Assembly (NCBI RefSeq): GCF_000166395.1 | Contig: NC_014655.1 | Coordinates: 2,108,001-2,172,000, forward strand | Direction: 5' to 3' | DNA: 64,000 nt | Source of the DNA: Leadbetterella byssophila DSM 17132 | GTDB taxonomy: Bacteria > Bacteroidota > Bacteroidia > Cytophagales > Spirosomataceae | Shown here: positions 1 to 8,598 of the stretch, piece after piece | Numbering within the stretch: position 1 is the first letter of the stretch | Layout of the letters: every line of letters begins with the position of its first letter | Translations under genes and position numbers: made by a program | Notes under the pieces: generated by a model | Seen by the model: the letters and a program-made list of their open reading frames with translations, nothing else | The model's database searches: none | Told to the model about the DNA's origin: nothing

Positions 1-2873
1 CTACAGGTTATCAACAGATTCCGCGGGAGCGCATGACCGGTTCATTCAGCCAGGTTAATCATGAACTGTTTAACCGGCGGGTATCACCAGACCTACTGGC
101 CAGGCTGGAAGATGTGGTGCCCGGGCTGGTTTTTAACCGGCGGCACGGAGCTAACAATATCTCTATCAGGGGTAGAAATACCATAAATGGTGATGGCCAA
201 CCGCTAATTGTGGTAGACAACTTTCCGTTTGAAGGTGATCTGTCATCACTAAACCCTAATGATATAGAGAACGTAACGGTACTCCGTGATGCAGCGGCCA
301 GCTCAATCTGGGGCGCACGTGCGGGAAACGGGGTAATCGTTATCACTACTCGAAAAGGGAGCTATCAGCAGGCACCTGTGATCACTTTTAATGCTAATGT
401 AACCGTTTCTGAAAAACCGGATTTTTATTACCAGCCCCAGATGAGTTCATCCGATTACATAGATTGGGAGCAGTATATGTTTCAGAGGGGCTATTACAAT
501 TCATTTTTAAACAACGCGAATAAAGTAGCCTTCACCCCGGTGGTAGAACTGCTTTTCCAGCAAAAGTCAGGTCAGATTTCAGATGATGCCGCTATGCGAC
601 AAATAGAAGCCATGAAAAATTATGATGTACGGAGAGATATGGAAAAATACCTGTATCAAAACGGGCTAAACAGCCAATACTCCCTGGCTTTAAGTGGTGG
701 AAGCGCCCATCAGAAATATGCGCTTTCAGTGGGCTATGACAGGATCCTGGCCGCTGCAGTAGGAGACGAAAGAGAACGCCTGACGCTGAACGCTAATCAT
801 ACTTATGGGCTGTTTAACAACAGACTTGAGCTGACCACAGGGGTGTATTATGCTTCGCAAACCCAGGATCGCAATTCGCCCGGACAGCTTACCTATACCA
901 GTATCCGGGGTGTGCAGCCGCTGTACCCGTACGGCCGCCTGGCAGATGATCAGGGGAAAGCGCTTATAACCGCAAAAAATCACCGTCTGCCTTATGCTAA
1001 ACAGGCGTTGGAAAACGGTTTATTGGACTGGACCTACAAGCCCCTTGAAGAAATGGAGAAATCAGATAAAACTACCCAGGGTCAGGAAATACGGCTCAGG
1101 GCAGCAGTCACGTATAAGGTATTCCCTTTTCTGAAGACTGAGGTTTCTTATCTGTATCAGAGCAGCTCGGCTTCTTTACGGGATTACTATGGTTTAGATA
1201 CCTATTACACCCGTGACCTGATCAATACCTACACCCAGAAGGGAGCCGATAACGGCCTCACATTTCCCATTCCTAAAGGAGGGATACTCGACAGAGGCCA
1301 AAGTACCGTGGCGGGCCATAGCTTACGGGGCCAGCTTAATTTCAGTAAAAAAGTGGGTATCGGAGAGTTGGATGCCATTAGCGGCGCTGAATTAAGAGAT
1401 CATCATACCGAAAGGATGAACTCGCGGTGGTACGGGTATGATGATGAATACGCCACGGCGGTGCAGGTGGACTATACCCGGTATTTTCCTTCTTATGTGA
1501 ATCCGGGCACCAGTCTTCTGATTCCTTCCAATGCTTCACAGGCTTACCTGATAGACCGTTACCTGTCTTATTACGCTAATGCCGGGTATAGCATAAAGAA
1601 GAAATATGTGCTGTCAGCCAGCGCCCGGCTGGATCAGAGCAATCTTTTCGGAGTGAAAACCAATCAGAAGGGTGTACCATTATGGTCAGGCGGTCTGGCA
1701 TGGGTAGTGTCATCTGAGGAGTTTATGAAAGACGCCCCTTTCTCTTACCTCAGACTCAGGGCTACTTATGGCTCCAGTGGAAATGTAAATAAAAGCCTGT
1801 CTGCCAAAACCACGGCAGCCTTTTCACCCACCGATTTCTTTTCCCTGCTCCCTTATGCTACTATTCAGAACCCGCCTAACCCCACGCTGAGGTGGGAGAA
1901 GGTAAAGATGTTAAATTTTGGACTTGATTTTGAGAGCCGGAATGGCAGATTTGGGGGTTCATTGGAATATTATCGCAAAAGAGGGCTTGACCTTTTCGGT
2001 CAGGTGCCTTACCCGCCCTCCACCGGCATCAGTACATTCAGTGGTAATGTGGCAGAGACCGGGGGGCATGGAATGGATCTTTCTGTCAATATAAAAGCGG
2101 CCCGCGGTAGTGTGCAGTGGGATGTATTTACCTTGTTCAGCTATGTTTCAGATAAAGTAACTGACTTCAAAGTAGAATATCCGGCACGAAACTTTGCGCA
2201 ATCGAACGAGACCGGAGGGTACGCGTTAGTGGGGAAACCCCAGTATGCCCTGTACAGTTATGATTTTGCCGGCCTGGATCCTGAAAATGGTGATCCTCTC
2301 GGTTACCTGGATGGGGAGGTAAGTAACCAGTGGGGAAAGATAATGCAAACCACAGCGGTAGAACAATTGCGATATCACGGGCCTGCCCGGCCCGTGGTGT
2401 ACGGTGCCATAAGGAATAATCTGAGCTGGAAAGGAATCACATTATCCGCTAACCTCAGCTACCGTTTAGGATATTACTTCAGAAGATCTTCTGTAAGCTA
2501 TACCAGTTTATGGCAGGGTTTACCGGTTCATGGCGACTATGAAAAAAGGTGGCGGCAGCCTGGTGATGAACAATTCACCTCAGTACCTTCTGATCCGGGA
2601 GGGCCCAATTCAAACCGTACCACATTCTATCTGTTTTCCAGTGCCTTAATTGACAGGGCCGATCATTTTCGTCTCCAGGATGTTCAGTTGTCATATACTG
2701 TAAATAAGCTGGGGACAGGCACTTTGAAACTGCAGAATACACAGGTTTATGTGTATGCTAATAATTTGGGTATTCTCTGGAAGGCCACAAAAGCCCATCT
2801 TGACCCTGATTATCCAGTTTCGAATTTCCCGCCGCAGCGCTCATTGGCTTTGGGTATCCGGTTTAACTTCTAA
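1..2873 (+). CDS. SusC/RagA-family TonB-linked outer membrane receptor, 5' end outside window
   Basis: Outer-membrane TonB-dependent transporter of the SusC type, which with its SusD lipoprotein imports oligosaccharides or peptides. The reading frame is open from base 3 and already codes for the conserved stretch just before the plug (TGYQQIPRERMTGSF), so the gene starts upstream of the window; the first ATG at 33 is internal. The plug follows, with NISIRGRNTI, PLIVVDNFPFEGD, NDIENVTVLRDAAASSIWGA and GNGVIVITTRKG, then a long beta-barrel that ends in the aromatic-rich RSLALGIRFNF. SusD begins 12 bases after the stop. The signal peptide, carboxypeptidase-like N-domain and any TonB or FecR-interacting segment cannot be seen. 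No hydrolase sits beside it, so the substrate is unknown. The G+C content seems higher than in genes right of 9 kb. Confidence 0.93.
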   Translation, partial: TGYQQIPRERMTGSFSQVNHELFNRRVSPDLLARLEDVVPGLVFNRRHGANNISIRGRNTINGDGQPLIVVDNFPFEGDLSSLNPNDIENVTVLRDAAASSIWGARAGNGVIVITTRKGSYQQAPVITFNANVTVSEKPDFYYQPQMSSSDYIDWEQYMFQRGYYNSFLNNANKVAFTPVVELLFQQKSGQISDDAAMRQIEAMKNYDVRRDMEKYLYQNGLNSQYSLALSGGSAHQKYALSVGYDRILAAAVGDERERLTLNANHTYGLFNNRLELTTGVYYASQTQDRNSPGQLTYTSIRGVQPLYPYGRLADDQGKALITAKNHRLPYAKQALENGLLDWTYKPLEEMEKSDKTTQGQEIRLRAAVTYKVFPFLKTEVSYLYQSSSASLRDYYGLDTYYTRDLINTYTQKGADNGLTFPIPKGGILDRGQSTVAGHSLRGQLNFSKKVGIGELDAISGAELRDHHTERMNSRWYGYDDEYATAVQVDYTRYFPSYVNPGTSLLIPSNASQAYLIDRYLSYYANAGYSIKKKYVLSASARLDQSNLFGVKTNQKGVPLWSGGLAWVVSSEEFMKDAPFSYLRLRATYGSSGNVNKSLSAKTTAAFSPTDFFSLLPYATIQNPPNPTLRWEKVKMLNFGLDFESRNGRFGGSLEYYRKRGLDLFGQVPYPPSTGISTFSGNVAETGGHGMDLSVNIKAARGSVQWDVFTLFSYVSDKVTDFKVEYPARNFAQSNETGGYALVGKPQYALYSYDFAGLDPENGDPLGYLDGEVSNQWGKIMQTTAVEQLRYHGPARPVVYGAIRNNLSWKGITLSANLSYRLGYYFRRSSVSYTSLWQGLPVHGDYEKRWRQPGDEQFTSVPSDPGGPNSNRTTFYLFSSALIDRADHFRLQDVQLSYTVNKLGTGTLKLQNTQVYVYANNLGILWKATKAHLDPDYPVSNFPPQRSLALGIRFNF

Positions 2874-2885
2874 TAGATATTGACG

Positions 2886-4244
2886 ATGAAAAATAAATAT
2901 TTAATTAAGCGCACCTGTTTACAAATGGTTGGGGGGCTTTTCATTCTCTCTGTTTTGTGTGGTTGTGAAAACGGCTTCCTGGATGCTAAACCGAATAAAG
3001 CTATCCTTGTGCCCACTGCTTTGGAGCACTATCAGGCCCTTTTGGATAATGCGCGGGATGTAATGAACAGTACTCCGTATTTAGGAGAAGTATCGGCAGA
3101 TGATTTCTACATGGCAGAAAATACTTTTGAAAGTTACGTGGAAGAAGACCAAAATGCACATGTATGGGCCGATCGCATCTATCCCGAACGTTCTATATCC
3201 GATTGGGATTTACCTTACAAACAGATCTTTTATGCCAATGTGGTCTTGGAAGGTTTAAAGGAATATAGTATCAATCAGGATACAGAAAATCTGAAAGGTT
3301 CGGCTCTTTTCTACAGAGGGTGGGCCCTTTTCCACATAGCTCAGCTTTTTGGGCCGCCTTATAATCCTGAAAATGCAGCAAGTAAAAGGGGAGTCCCCGT
3401 GCGTGTCAGTGCGGATGTAACGCTGCCTTCACAGATTGGCAACTTGCAGGATACCTATGAGCGTATAAAATCAGATTTAGTAGAGGCTATACCTCTTTTA
3501 CCGTTAGAGCAACCGGTTCCTACCCGGCCCTCCAAAGCGGCAGGCTACGCGCTGATGGCCCGGTTGAGCCTGGTCATGCAGGAATATGGGAAGGCCAAAC
3601 AGTATGCTGACAGTACGCTGGCACTGCAAAATGAACTCATAGATTATAACACGGTAGACCCTGCCAAAGCAATGCCTTTCCCGGATCTCTATTTAAATGC
3701 AGGCAGAAACCCGGAGGTCATCTTCCTGTCTGTACTTGTTCCAAATATTTATCTGGGCAGCAGTCCAAACACCCTGGTGGATACTACTCTCTACCGGTCC
3801 TATGCTGATGCGGACCTACGGAAATTATTGTTTATAAATTCAAATAAACAGTTCAGGGGAAGTTACATGGGGCAGAGGTTTTACCAGTTTTCAGGCCTGG
3901 CTGTCGATGAAATGGTTCTTACCCGTGCAGAAGCTAACGTTCGGACAGGAAATACCGAAGCGGCTCTTAATGATTTGAATAGGCTGCTGCTTAAGCGTTG
4001 GCAAAAAGATAAATATGAACCTTTGAGCATAAATGACCCTCAGGAATTACTTGAAAGAATATTGACAGAGAGAAGAAAAGAGCTTGTAGGCAGAGGAATA
4101 AGATGGACAGATCTCAAGCGTTTAAATCAGGAAGCGGGCTTTGAAAAAGTACTCAAAAGAAATGTAAACGGTAAAGAATATACGCTGCCTCCCCACGATA
4201 GCAGATATGCTTTGCCTTTCCCAGATAGTGAAGGCGATTTATAG
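2886..4244 (+). CDS. SusD/RagB-family nutrient-binding outer membrane lipoprotein
   Basis: Surface lipoprotein that caps the SusC barrel and captures substrate. I start it at the ATG at 2886, not the TTG two codons upstream, because this gives a clean lipoprotein signal: basic MKNKYLIKR, a hydrophobic core, then the lipobox VLCGC near residue 27. Typical SusD features follow: GFLDAKPNKA after the lipobox, alpha-helical TPR-like segments (ALFYRGWALFHIAQLFG) and the C-terminal signature of the family (LTERRKELVGRGIRWTDLKR). At 452 residues it is on the short side for the family. It is 12 bases behind the SusC gene and surely cotranscribed. A hairpin lies 25 bases after its stop. The ligand is not predictable from sequence alone. 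Confidence 0.92.
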   Translation: MKNKYLIKRTCLQMVGGLFILSVLCGCENGFLDAKPNKAILVPTALEHYQALLDNARDVMNSTPYLGEVSADDFYMAENTFESYVEEDQNAHVWADRIYPERSISDWDLPYKQIFYANVVLEGLKEYSINQDTENLKGSALFYRGWALFHIAQLFGPPYNPENAASKRGVPVRVSADVTLPSQIGNLQDTYERIKSDLVEAIPLLPLEQPVPTRPSKAAGYALMARLSLVMQEYGKAKQYADSTLALQNELIDYNTVDPAKAMPFPDLYLNAGRNPEVIFLSVLVPNIYLGSSPNTLVDTTLYRSYADADLRKLLFINSNKQFRGSYMGQRFYQFSGLAVDEMVLTRAEANVRTGNTEAALNDLNRLLLKRWQKDKYEPLSINDPQELLERILTERRKELVGRGIRWTDLKRLNQEAGFEKVLKRNVNGKEYTLPPHDSRYALPFPDSEGDL

Positions 4245-4269
4245 GAATGACAGATTGGGTAAATAAAAT

Positions 4270-4298
4270 ATTCCCGCCTTTAACAATGAGGCGGGAAT
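4270..4298. terminator. Hairpin between convergent genes
   Basis: Ten-base arms ATTCCCGCCT and AGGCGGGAAT around a 9-base loop lie between the convergent susD-like gene and the DUF6520-like gene. There is no strong T-run on either side, so it is only a likely bidirectional terminator. Confidence 0.6.
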
Positions 4299-4314
4299 CT
4301 ATAATCAAACGATT

Positions 4315-4554
4315 TCAGGGAAGGGGAGTAAATTTACCCGGTCTTTCATCCGAGATGTTTCCCTCTTCATCCTTATAAGCTGTACACCATCCGCTACCGG
4401 GACATGTATATTGATGCGGTTGCAGCGTCAGTGGTTGCCAATCGTTACCGTCCCAATATACATTAGGATCATTCATTTTTTGTGTAGTAGCCAGCGCAAG
4501 GCCACTTCCGAGAATAATTGCCATTGCAGGCAAAAATTTAATTACCTTTTTCAT
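4315..4554 (-). CDS. Small secreted DUF6520-like protein
   Basis: A 79-residue protein with an N-terminal hydrophobic signal (MKKVIKFLPAMAIILGSGLA followed by LATTQK) and a short mature part holding two cysteines in TCPGSGWCTAY. This layout, with the phrase LPAMAIILGSGLALAT, matches my memory of the small Bacteroidota family DUF6520, which has no known function. It lies 121 bases downstream of a MauE-like membrane protein on the same strand and converges with a SusCD pair. Such small exported proteins often sit beside MauE/DoxX-like and TlpA-like genes in Sphingobacteria and relatives. The two cysteines could be a substrate of that redox partner, but this is inference. Family assignment is moderately sure; a role is not. 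Confidence 0.7.
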   Translation of the reverse strand: MKKVIKFLPAMAIILGSGLALATTQKMNDPNVYWDGNDWQPLTLQPHQYTCPGSGWCTAYKDEEGNISDERPGKFTPLP

Positions 4555-4675
4555 TGCTTTACTAAATTTGAATTGAATTGTTAGTTAAAGTTTCCCTTAC
4601 TCTGTTTTCAGGTTTTCAGGGGAACCCTGGTCCCGGGAGGCAGTTTCTGAAACCGCATTCCGGGATCTTTTTTGT

Positions 4676-5113
4676 TTACGTTTTCTGTGTCACGGCAAAT
4701 TTGTTTTGAGAGTGAAAAATATATATCCCCAAAATTATAAGGGTCAGAAAGAAAAGGTTAAAGACAAGATGCGCCTCAAAGCCCATGGAACGCAGTACAC
4801 CCCCGCAGCTGCAAGGTGTGCGTTCAAAGTAGCTCATCACCACCAGGCCTGTATAACCGGTGAAAAGAGCCATCAGTAGTGCTGAACCGTATAATCCGGG
4901 TAGACGGGTAGCCGGAATGATCAACAAGACGCAAAGGAGAAGTTCAGCAGCCGGAATCAGCCAAACCAGCGGTGCTTTTGACCAGGACGGTAATTCCTGG
5001 CCTGCCAATTGCCGCTCAAACTCGCCCATATCTATGAGCTTGGCAAAAGCCGTATAGCTGAAGAGAATAATCAATGCCACAGCTATTAAAGATACTATTT
5101 CGTTTCGTCTCAT
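4676..5113 (-). CDS. MauE/DoxX-family redox-associated membrane protein
   Basis: Four-helix inner-membrane protein of 145 residues: helices at about 8-25, 48-66, 75-95 and 117-136. It carries FSYTAFAKLIDMGEFERQL near the N-terminus, as in MauE/DoxX-like proteins, and a cysteine pair in ERTPCSCGGVLRSMGFEAHL before the last helix, typical of Bacteroidota MauE-like proteins thought to pass electrons to periplasmic thioredoxin-like partners. The DUF6520-like gene follows on the same strand. About 490 bases with no gene lie upstream. The electron partner is not encoded in the window. The MauE/DoxX fold is well supported; the reaction is not established. Confidence 0.8.
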   Translation of the reverse strand: MRRNEIVSLIAVALIILFSYTAFAKLIDMGEFERQLAGQELPSWSKAPLVWLIPAAELLLCVLLIIPATRLPGLYGSALLMALFTGYTGLVVMSYFERTPCSCGGVLRSMGFEAHLVFNLFFLTLIILGIYIFHSQNKFAVTQKT

Positions 5114-5604
5114 CGCTATGATAATTTAATGTTTAGTGGCTTCAAAAAAACCACGTGATTTGTCTCTACAGAAATGATCTGGTTATGCTCATTTCATTAA
5201 CTCATTTTTAATACAAAGTTCCGGCAGCTTTTTCATCACAAAAAAGAAAATTATGGGCGATTTTCTACCTGTCTGTGTTCAAATCTTGCCATATTTTCCG
5301 GTTTTGAACTTCCGGCCTTGAAAAAGTCAAAAGTGGAGGGGTAGCTAAATAATTATATAGCCTGGTAAAAAACTCGATTGCATCGTTTCAGCAATCGGCC
5401 AGATGAACGATTGTAATACAATCGCTACTGGGGGGGCCGTCCAGGCCTGCCCTTACTCGGAACTCGTGGGCAGAGGAGTTTTTGATGAATTTTCAGCTTT
5501 TGAAACGGTCATTTCGTTTTGATGAGTTACATATTACCAAAACTATTCTTTACCTTTGACTGAAATATCCTTATTTCATCTAAAGAGAAAAGTTATCCGG
5601 TAGT
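5114..5604. other. Gene-free divergent intergenic region
   Basis: 491 bases between divergent genes. No credible coding frame was found. It contains a G-run of seven near 5430 and a possible Bacteroidota -7 box near the right-hand gene. The rest is not explained. Confidence 0.5.
5551..5558 (+). promoter_or_regulatory. Candidate -7 promoter box TACCTTTG
   Basis: Matches the Bacteroidota -7 consensus TAnnTTTG, 46 bases before the ATG at 5605. No convincing -33 TTG was found at the usual spacing, so this is tentative. Confidence 0.35.
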
Positions 5605-6336
5605 ATGCAAAAGCTGAAAACAAATAAGGGCAAAATGAGTAAAGTCAGTTACAAAACTTACTTTAATGACCGTCTGAAGCAGGTGCCCCTGCACGGTCAA
5701 CTAACCTATCCCTTATATATTCAGGTGACTTTTGAGCGCAGGACCATCTTTTTTAAAAGCTACTATTTTGAGCTTTTTTCAAAGGCCAGGTATTACCAGT
5801 CTGCCGCAGGGGTCGGCCGCGGACCTTCTATTGAAGAAATAACGGATAAAGAAAACGAAGTGATTGACTTTATCATCCGTAAGTATAGAGATACTTTTTC
5901 ATTAAGCCTCTTCAAACAGGCATATTCCCTTTACAGCAGGGATCTGTGCGACAGCACGGAAGAAAGCTTTGTTAACTATATGTACCATTTCTTCCAGGAT
6001 AAAGGTATGCCGGACTTTGCCATAACCGTCAGGGAGGGTAGCAGGTATCGGATTGCTTACCATGTGGTACGGGATATGAAACAGGCACTTACAAAACCAC
6101 TTTATGAAGAGCTGGTAGAAAATTCACTCTACTATGCTCCCCCCTATTTACCGCTATATGGTTTTATGCAGCAGACAAAAAAATGGCCCATGCTTTGCCT
6201 GACAGTCATGGAATGGGAAACCGGGAATACAAAAACCGAATTTACAGCGTATCTCCACCAATACTATCCCAAAGATAATGCAGATGAAATAATGAAACAG
6301 GTGGAGAAATGGCTGCAGGCTGTTAAGGGTCAATAA
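5605..6336 (+). CDS. Unrecognised 243-residue cytoplasmic protein
   Basis: I do not recognise a function. It has no signal peptide or membrane segment. The N-terminal part, YPLYIQVTFERRTIFFKSYY at about residues 34-53, recalls the small beta-sheet arm domain at the start of Bacteroidota tyrosine recombinases, but the catalytic Arg and Tyr motifs are absent and the rest looks helical and rich in aromatic residues. The start could be the ATG at 5605 or the one at 5635 (MSKVSYKTYF); the second begins at what looks like the conserved part. It is monocistronic, between the MauE-like gene and the AbiE pair, in a stretch with accessory character. Codon use and length say it is real. Confidence 0.7.
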   Translation: MQKLKTNKGKMSKVSYKTYFNDRLKQVPLHGQLTYPLYIQVTFERRTIFFKSYYFELFSKARYYQSAAGVGRGPSIEEITDKENEVIDFIIRKYRDTFSLSLFKQAYSLYSRDLCDSTEESFVNYMYHFFQDKGMPDFAITVREGSRYRIAYHVVRDMKQALTKPLYEELVENSLYYAPPYLPLYGFMQQTKKWPMLCLTVMEWETGNTKTEFTAYLHQYYPKDNADEIMKQVEKWLQAVKGQ

Positions 6337-6428
6337 ACACACATTGGTTTTTTATGCTTTCTGTGTTTATTCTTATCCGTTGATATGTATTGCTTTTCTG
6401 AATTTATTACATATTTTTACCAATCGAA

Positions 6429-6463
6429 GTACAATAAGACCTAAAAATTGGGTCTTATTGTAC
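6429..6463. repeat. Perfect 13-bp inverted repeat
   Basis: GTACAATAAGACC and its exact reverse complement are separated by 9 bases (6442-6450). It lies 92 bases after the stop of the unrecognised gene and about 170 bases before the end of the AbiEii gene, which reads toward it. It may be a shared terminator, although the flanking T/A-run is weak, or a protein-binding site. Confidence 0.75.
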
Positions 6464-6634
6464 CACAAAAGGTAACATGGCAGACAGCGTTTACATATCA
6501 GAACATCTTACTACTCTATTCGCGATTACTTCTCAATTTCTTATTCGTCTGGTTTGGCCTAGAAAGTGGACGATAGTAAAACAACCGAAAGCACACGTTA
6601 TCTAACGGCCAGGCTTGTCTAACTGCTTACTTGG

Positions 6635-7438
6635 TCATAATTTCATCTTCTTTAACTGCCTTTGTACTTCTCTCTCCACTTTATCGAATTCAGGCAAATC
6701 CTTTATCTGCTCGCTCATAGAGCTTTTCCAACGACCTTTGTATTGGGGTAGGCGTTCTGTTAGCTTCTTATGAAAATCTTTCGGGTTTAATCCCTTTCTT
6801 GCACATTTTTTCCTGAACTCATCTAAGTAAAAATCAGCTTCCATCCCATGCTCTACCAATAAATACCAGATATCGTAAAAATCCCTTGCTGCCATACGCT
6901 GCATTACAGAACGTAGCTTTTCGATCAATACCTCTTCCAGTGGGTAACATTGTAGATCATATTCTTCCAAATCCGTATAATCAATAAAAGCGGGGTTTAA
7001 AACAGGTTCAAACTCCAGCTTTTCACTTCTGGAAATATCTACCTTTACCCGCTTATTGTTTCCTTGTTCACCCAATGGCACTACATAACTGATATAGAAG
7101 TTTATTCCACCATCTTCATGCTCATTATTGTCGATTATGTCAAGGGGAATATTTGCTTCATCCCGGATATATTCAAAGGCTTCTTTAAACCATGCAAATA
7201 TCTGCTCATTAGTAATCTCGCCGGTCAACAATGTAAAATCAAGGTCTTCAGAAAACCTGTAGTCCGGAAAATAGATTTTCTTTAATACAGTGCCGCCTTT
7301 GAATACAATGATTTTTGAGAGCTGGTCGTGTTGAGACACACCTTTTAATATCCAGGAGAGAATATAGTCTTTCTCTATCTGCTGGTCACGAACCCCCACT
7401 TCTCTTGCCTTTTGCTGTATTTCTCCGGGTTTAATCAT
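6635..7438 (-). CDS. AbiEii/AbiGii-family nucleotidyltransferase toxin
   Basis: Toxin-type nucleotidyltransferase of the AbiE family (type IV toxin-antitoxin and abortive phage infection systems). Characterised relatives transfer nucleotides to RNA, for example to tRNA acceptor stems. Visible motifs are FKGGTVLKK at residues 46-54, the acidic pair in FSEDLDFTL at 62-70, KVDIS further in, and the helix EKLRSVMQRMAARDFYDIWY near residue 180, all in the family order. Length 267 is normal. Its ATG overlaps the stop of the AbiEi gene in an ATGA, so the two are translationally coupled with the antitoxin first, as in known systems. The key residues seem intact, so the toxin is probably active. Confidence 0.9.
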   Translation of the reverse strand: MIKPGEIQQKAREVGVRDQQIEKDYILSWILKGVSQHDQLSKIIVFKGGTVLKKIYFPDYRFSEDLDFTLLTGEITNEQIFAWFKEAFEYIRDEANIPLDIIDNNEHEDGGINFYISYVVPLGEQGNNKRVKVDISRSEKLEFEPVLNPAFIDYTDLEEYDLQCYPLEEVLIEKLRSVMQRMAARDFYDIWYLLVEHGMEADFYLDEFRKKCARKGLNPKDFHKKLTERLPQYKGRWKSSMSEQIKDLPEFDKVEREVQRQLKKMKL

Positions 7439-8256
7439 GTGTAAATAGCTGATTTAATGGTTTCTGTTTCCAGATTTTGCTGGATGCCCCATCTGCTTAT
7501 CATTTTTCCTGACCTGGGTAGTTCAGTATCCAATACAACATAAGAGGCCGTCTTCTCCTTTAATAATTTTTCTATAATCGGGTTATCAATTTCTAACAGT
7601 TCCAGGAGAAAGCCAAGCCGCTTAATAACTGCCTGTGATTTAAATCTTTTTGCGTATTCCAGCAGCTTATCAAATTTAATTTGGTTTGCAGAAATGCCGA
7701 TTGCTCTTGCAATCTCAACGATGCCTCCCGCATAATCAGGCTTAAAAAGACAGTCAATAATCGTTTTTTCAAGATCTGAGCATTGCACTTTATGGAAGCT
7801 GTCAATCCAGATTTTTTTCATCCCGAAGAAGTGATCCGGATTATGGTATATAAACTGGAAAGGAACGTTTTTGATCTTAATTACTGAAGGTCTGAGTTGC
7901 CTGGAAACTACAATTTGCTCTTTTAGTGACGGCTGTGTAATAAGATTATGAATTTGCAACGCAGAATAGTAGCCAATATAGTATTGGGCATCTTTTACAA
8001 TAAATTCAGGTACCAGGTGCCAGTCAGGCATAAATGTATCCGCATCTTGTTCGTAGGGAATGATATAATAGACCCCCTCTTTTAAGCGCATTAAAAGACC
8101 TCTTTTGGTCATATCGCTTAATAATTCCTTTACTGCGCTTTCCCCTGATTCGGGTAAAGCCTTAAAAGCCTCTGCATAACTAAAGCAAAATCTGTCTTGT
8201 TCATTAAAATATGACAAGAGTTCATTTGACTGCGTAGAGATGTACTTATTTCTCAT
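7435..8256 (-). CDS. AbiEi-type antitoxin / transcriptional repressor
   Basis: First gene of the AbiE pair. The N-terminal ~75 residues look like the winged-helix domain of AbiEi antitoxins: ESAVKELLSDMTKRGLLMRL followed by KEGVYYIIP, the wing. The remainder matches the AbiEi C-terminal region: HLVPEFIVKDAQYYIGYYSA, then RPSVIKIKNVPFQFIYHN and a C-terminal helical part. Known AbiEi proteins bind inverted repeats in their own promoter and neutralise the toxin without a stable complex with it. Here a perfect 7-bp inverted repeat starts 9 bases upstream of the ATG. Length 273 is usual. The two genes overlap by four bases. Confidence 0.87.
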   Translation of the reverse strand: MRNKYISTQSNELLSYFNEQDRFCFSYAEAFKALPESGESAVKELLSDMTKRGLLMRLKEGVYYIIPYEQDADTFMPDWHLVPEFIVKDAQYYIGYYSALQIHNLITQPSLKEQIVVSRQLRPSVIKIKNVPFQFIYHNPDHFFGMKKIWIDSFHKVQCSDLEKTIIDCLFKPDYAGGIVEIARAIGISANQIKFDKLLEYAKRFKSQAVIKRLGFLLELLEIDNPIIEKLLKEKTASYVVLDTELPRSGKMISRWGIQQNLETETIKSAIYT

Positions 8257-8264
8257 AACATCAT

Positions 8265-8283
8265 AGTCAGGATAAACCTGACT
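8265..8283. promoter_or_regulatory. Candidate AbiEi operator
   Basis: Perfect inverted repeat AGTCAGG-ATAAA-CCTGACT only 9 bases upstream of the AbiEi start codon. Position and symmetry fit negative autoregulation as known for AbiEi proteins. Binding is inferred. Confidence 0.5.
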
Positions 8284-8598
8284 GTATAACTACGAAAAAT
8301 AAATTTTATAATGTCTCAATAATTGCGAACACACTGTATTTGCAATGTTCCGAAATCATTCATTTTCCCAATTTTAACAAAAGATAAAAATGGAAATTCT
8401 AAGTTTTTAGCTACTGGATTTCCCATCAGCAACAGTGGAAATTTTGTAACAGCAAAGCATGCTGTATGATCTTAGGTGAATTGCACCATAATAGCATCAC
8501 GACGATTGCATCATTTAAACCGCCAGGCTTGCCAACTGCTTTAAATCTTCCAAAAAAAGATTCGAAATCTGTACAGGCAGGGCGACTAATTATCGTAA
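8284..8598. other. Gene-free stretch upstream of the AbiE pair
   Basis: About 315 bases, AT-rich for the first half. One 106-codon frame crosses it but continues antisense through the cupin gene and has no family features, so I do not call it. Near 8522 is a sequence resembling one at 6608, on the other side of the AbiE pair. Confidence 0.5.

Noticed and set aside
33-2873. SusC gene starting at the ATG at 33
   Set aside because: The frame continues upstream with conserved SusC sequence to the window edge, so the ATG is internal.
4860-5057. 65-codon plus-strand frame
   Set aside because: Antisense to the MauE-like gene, which has consistent membrane helices and a family pattern.
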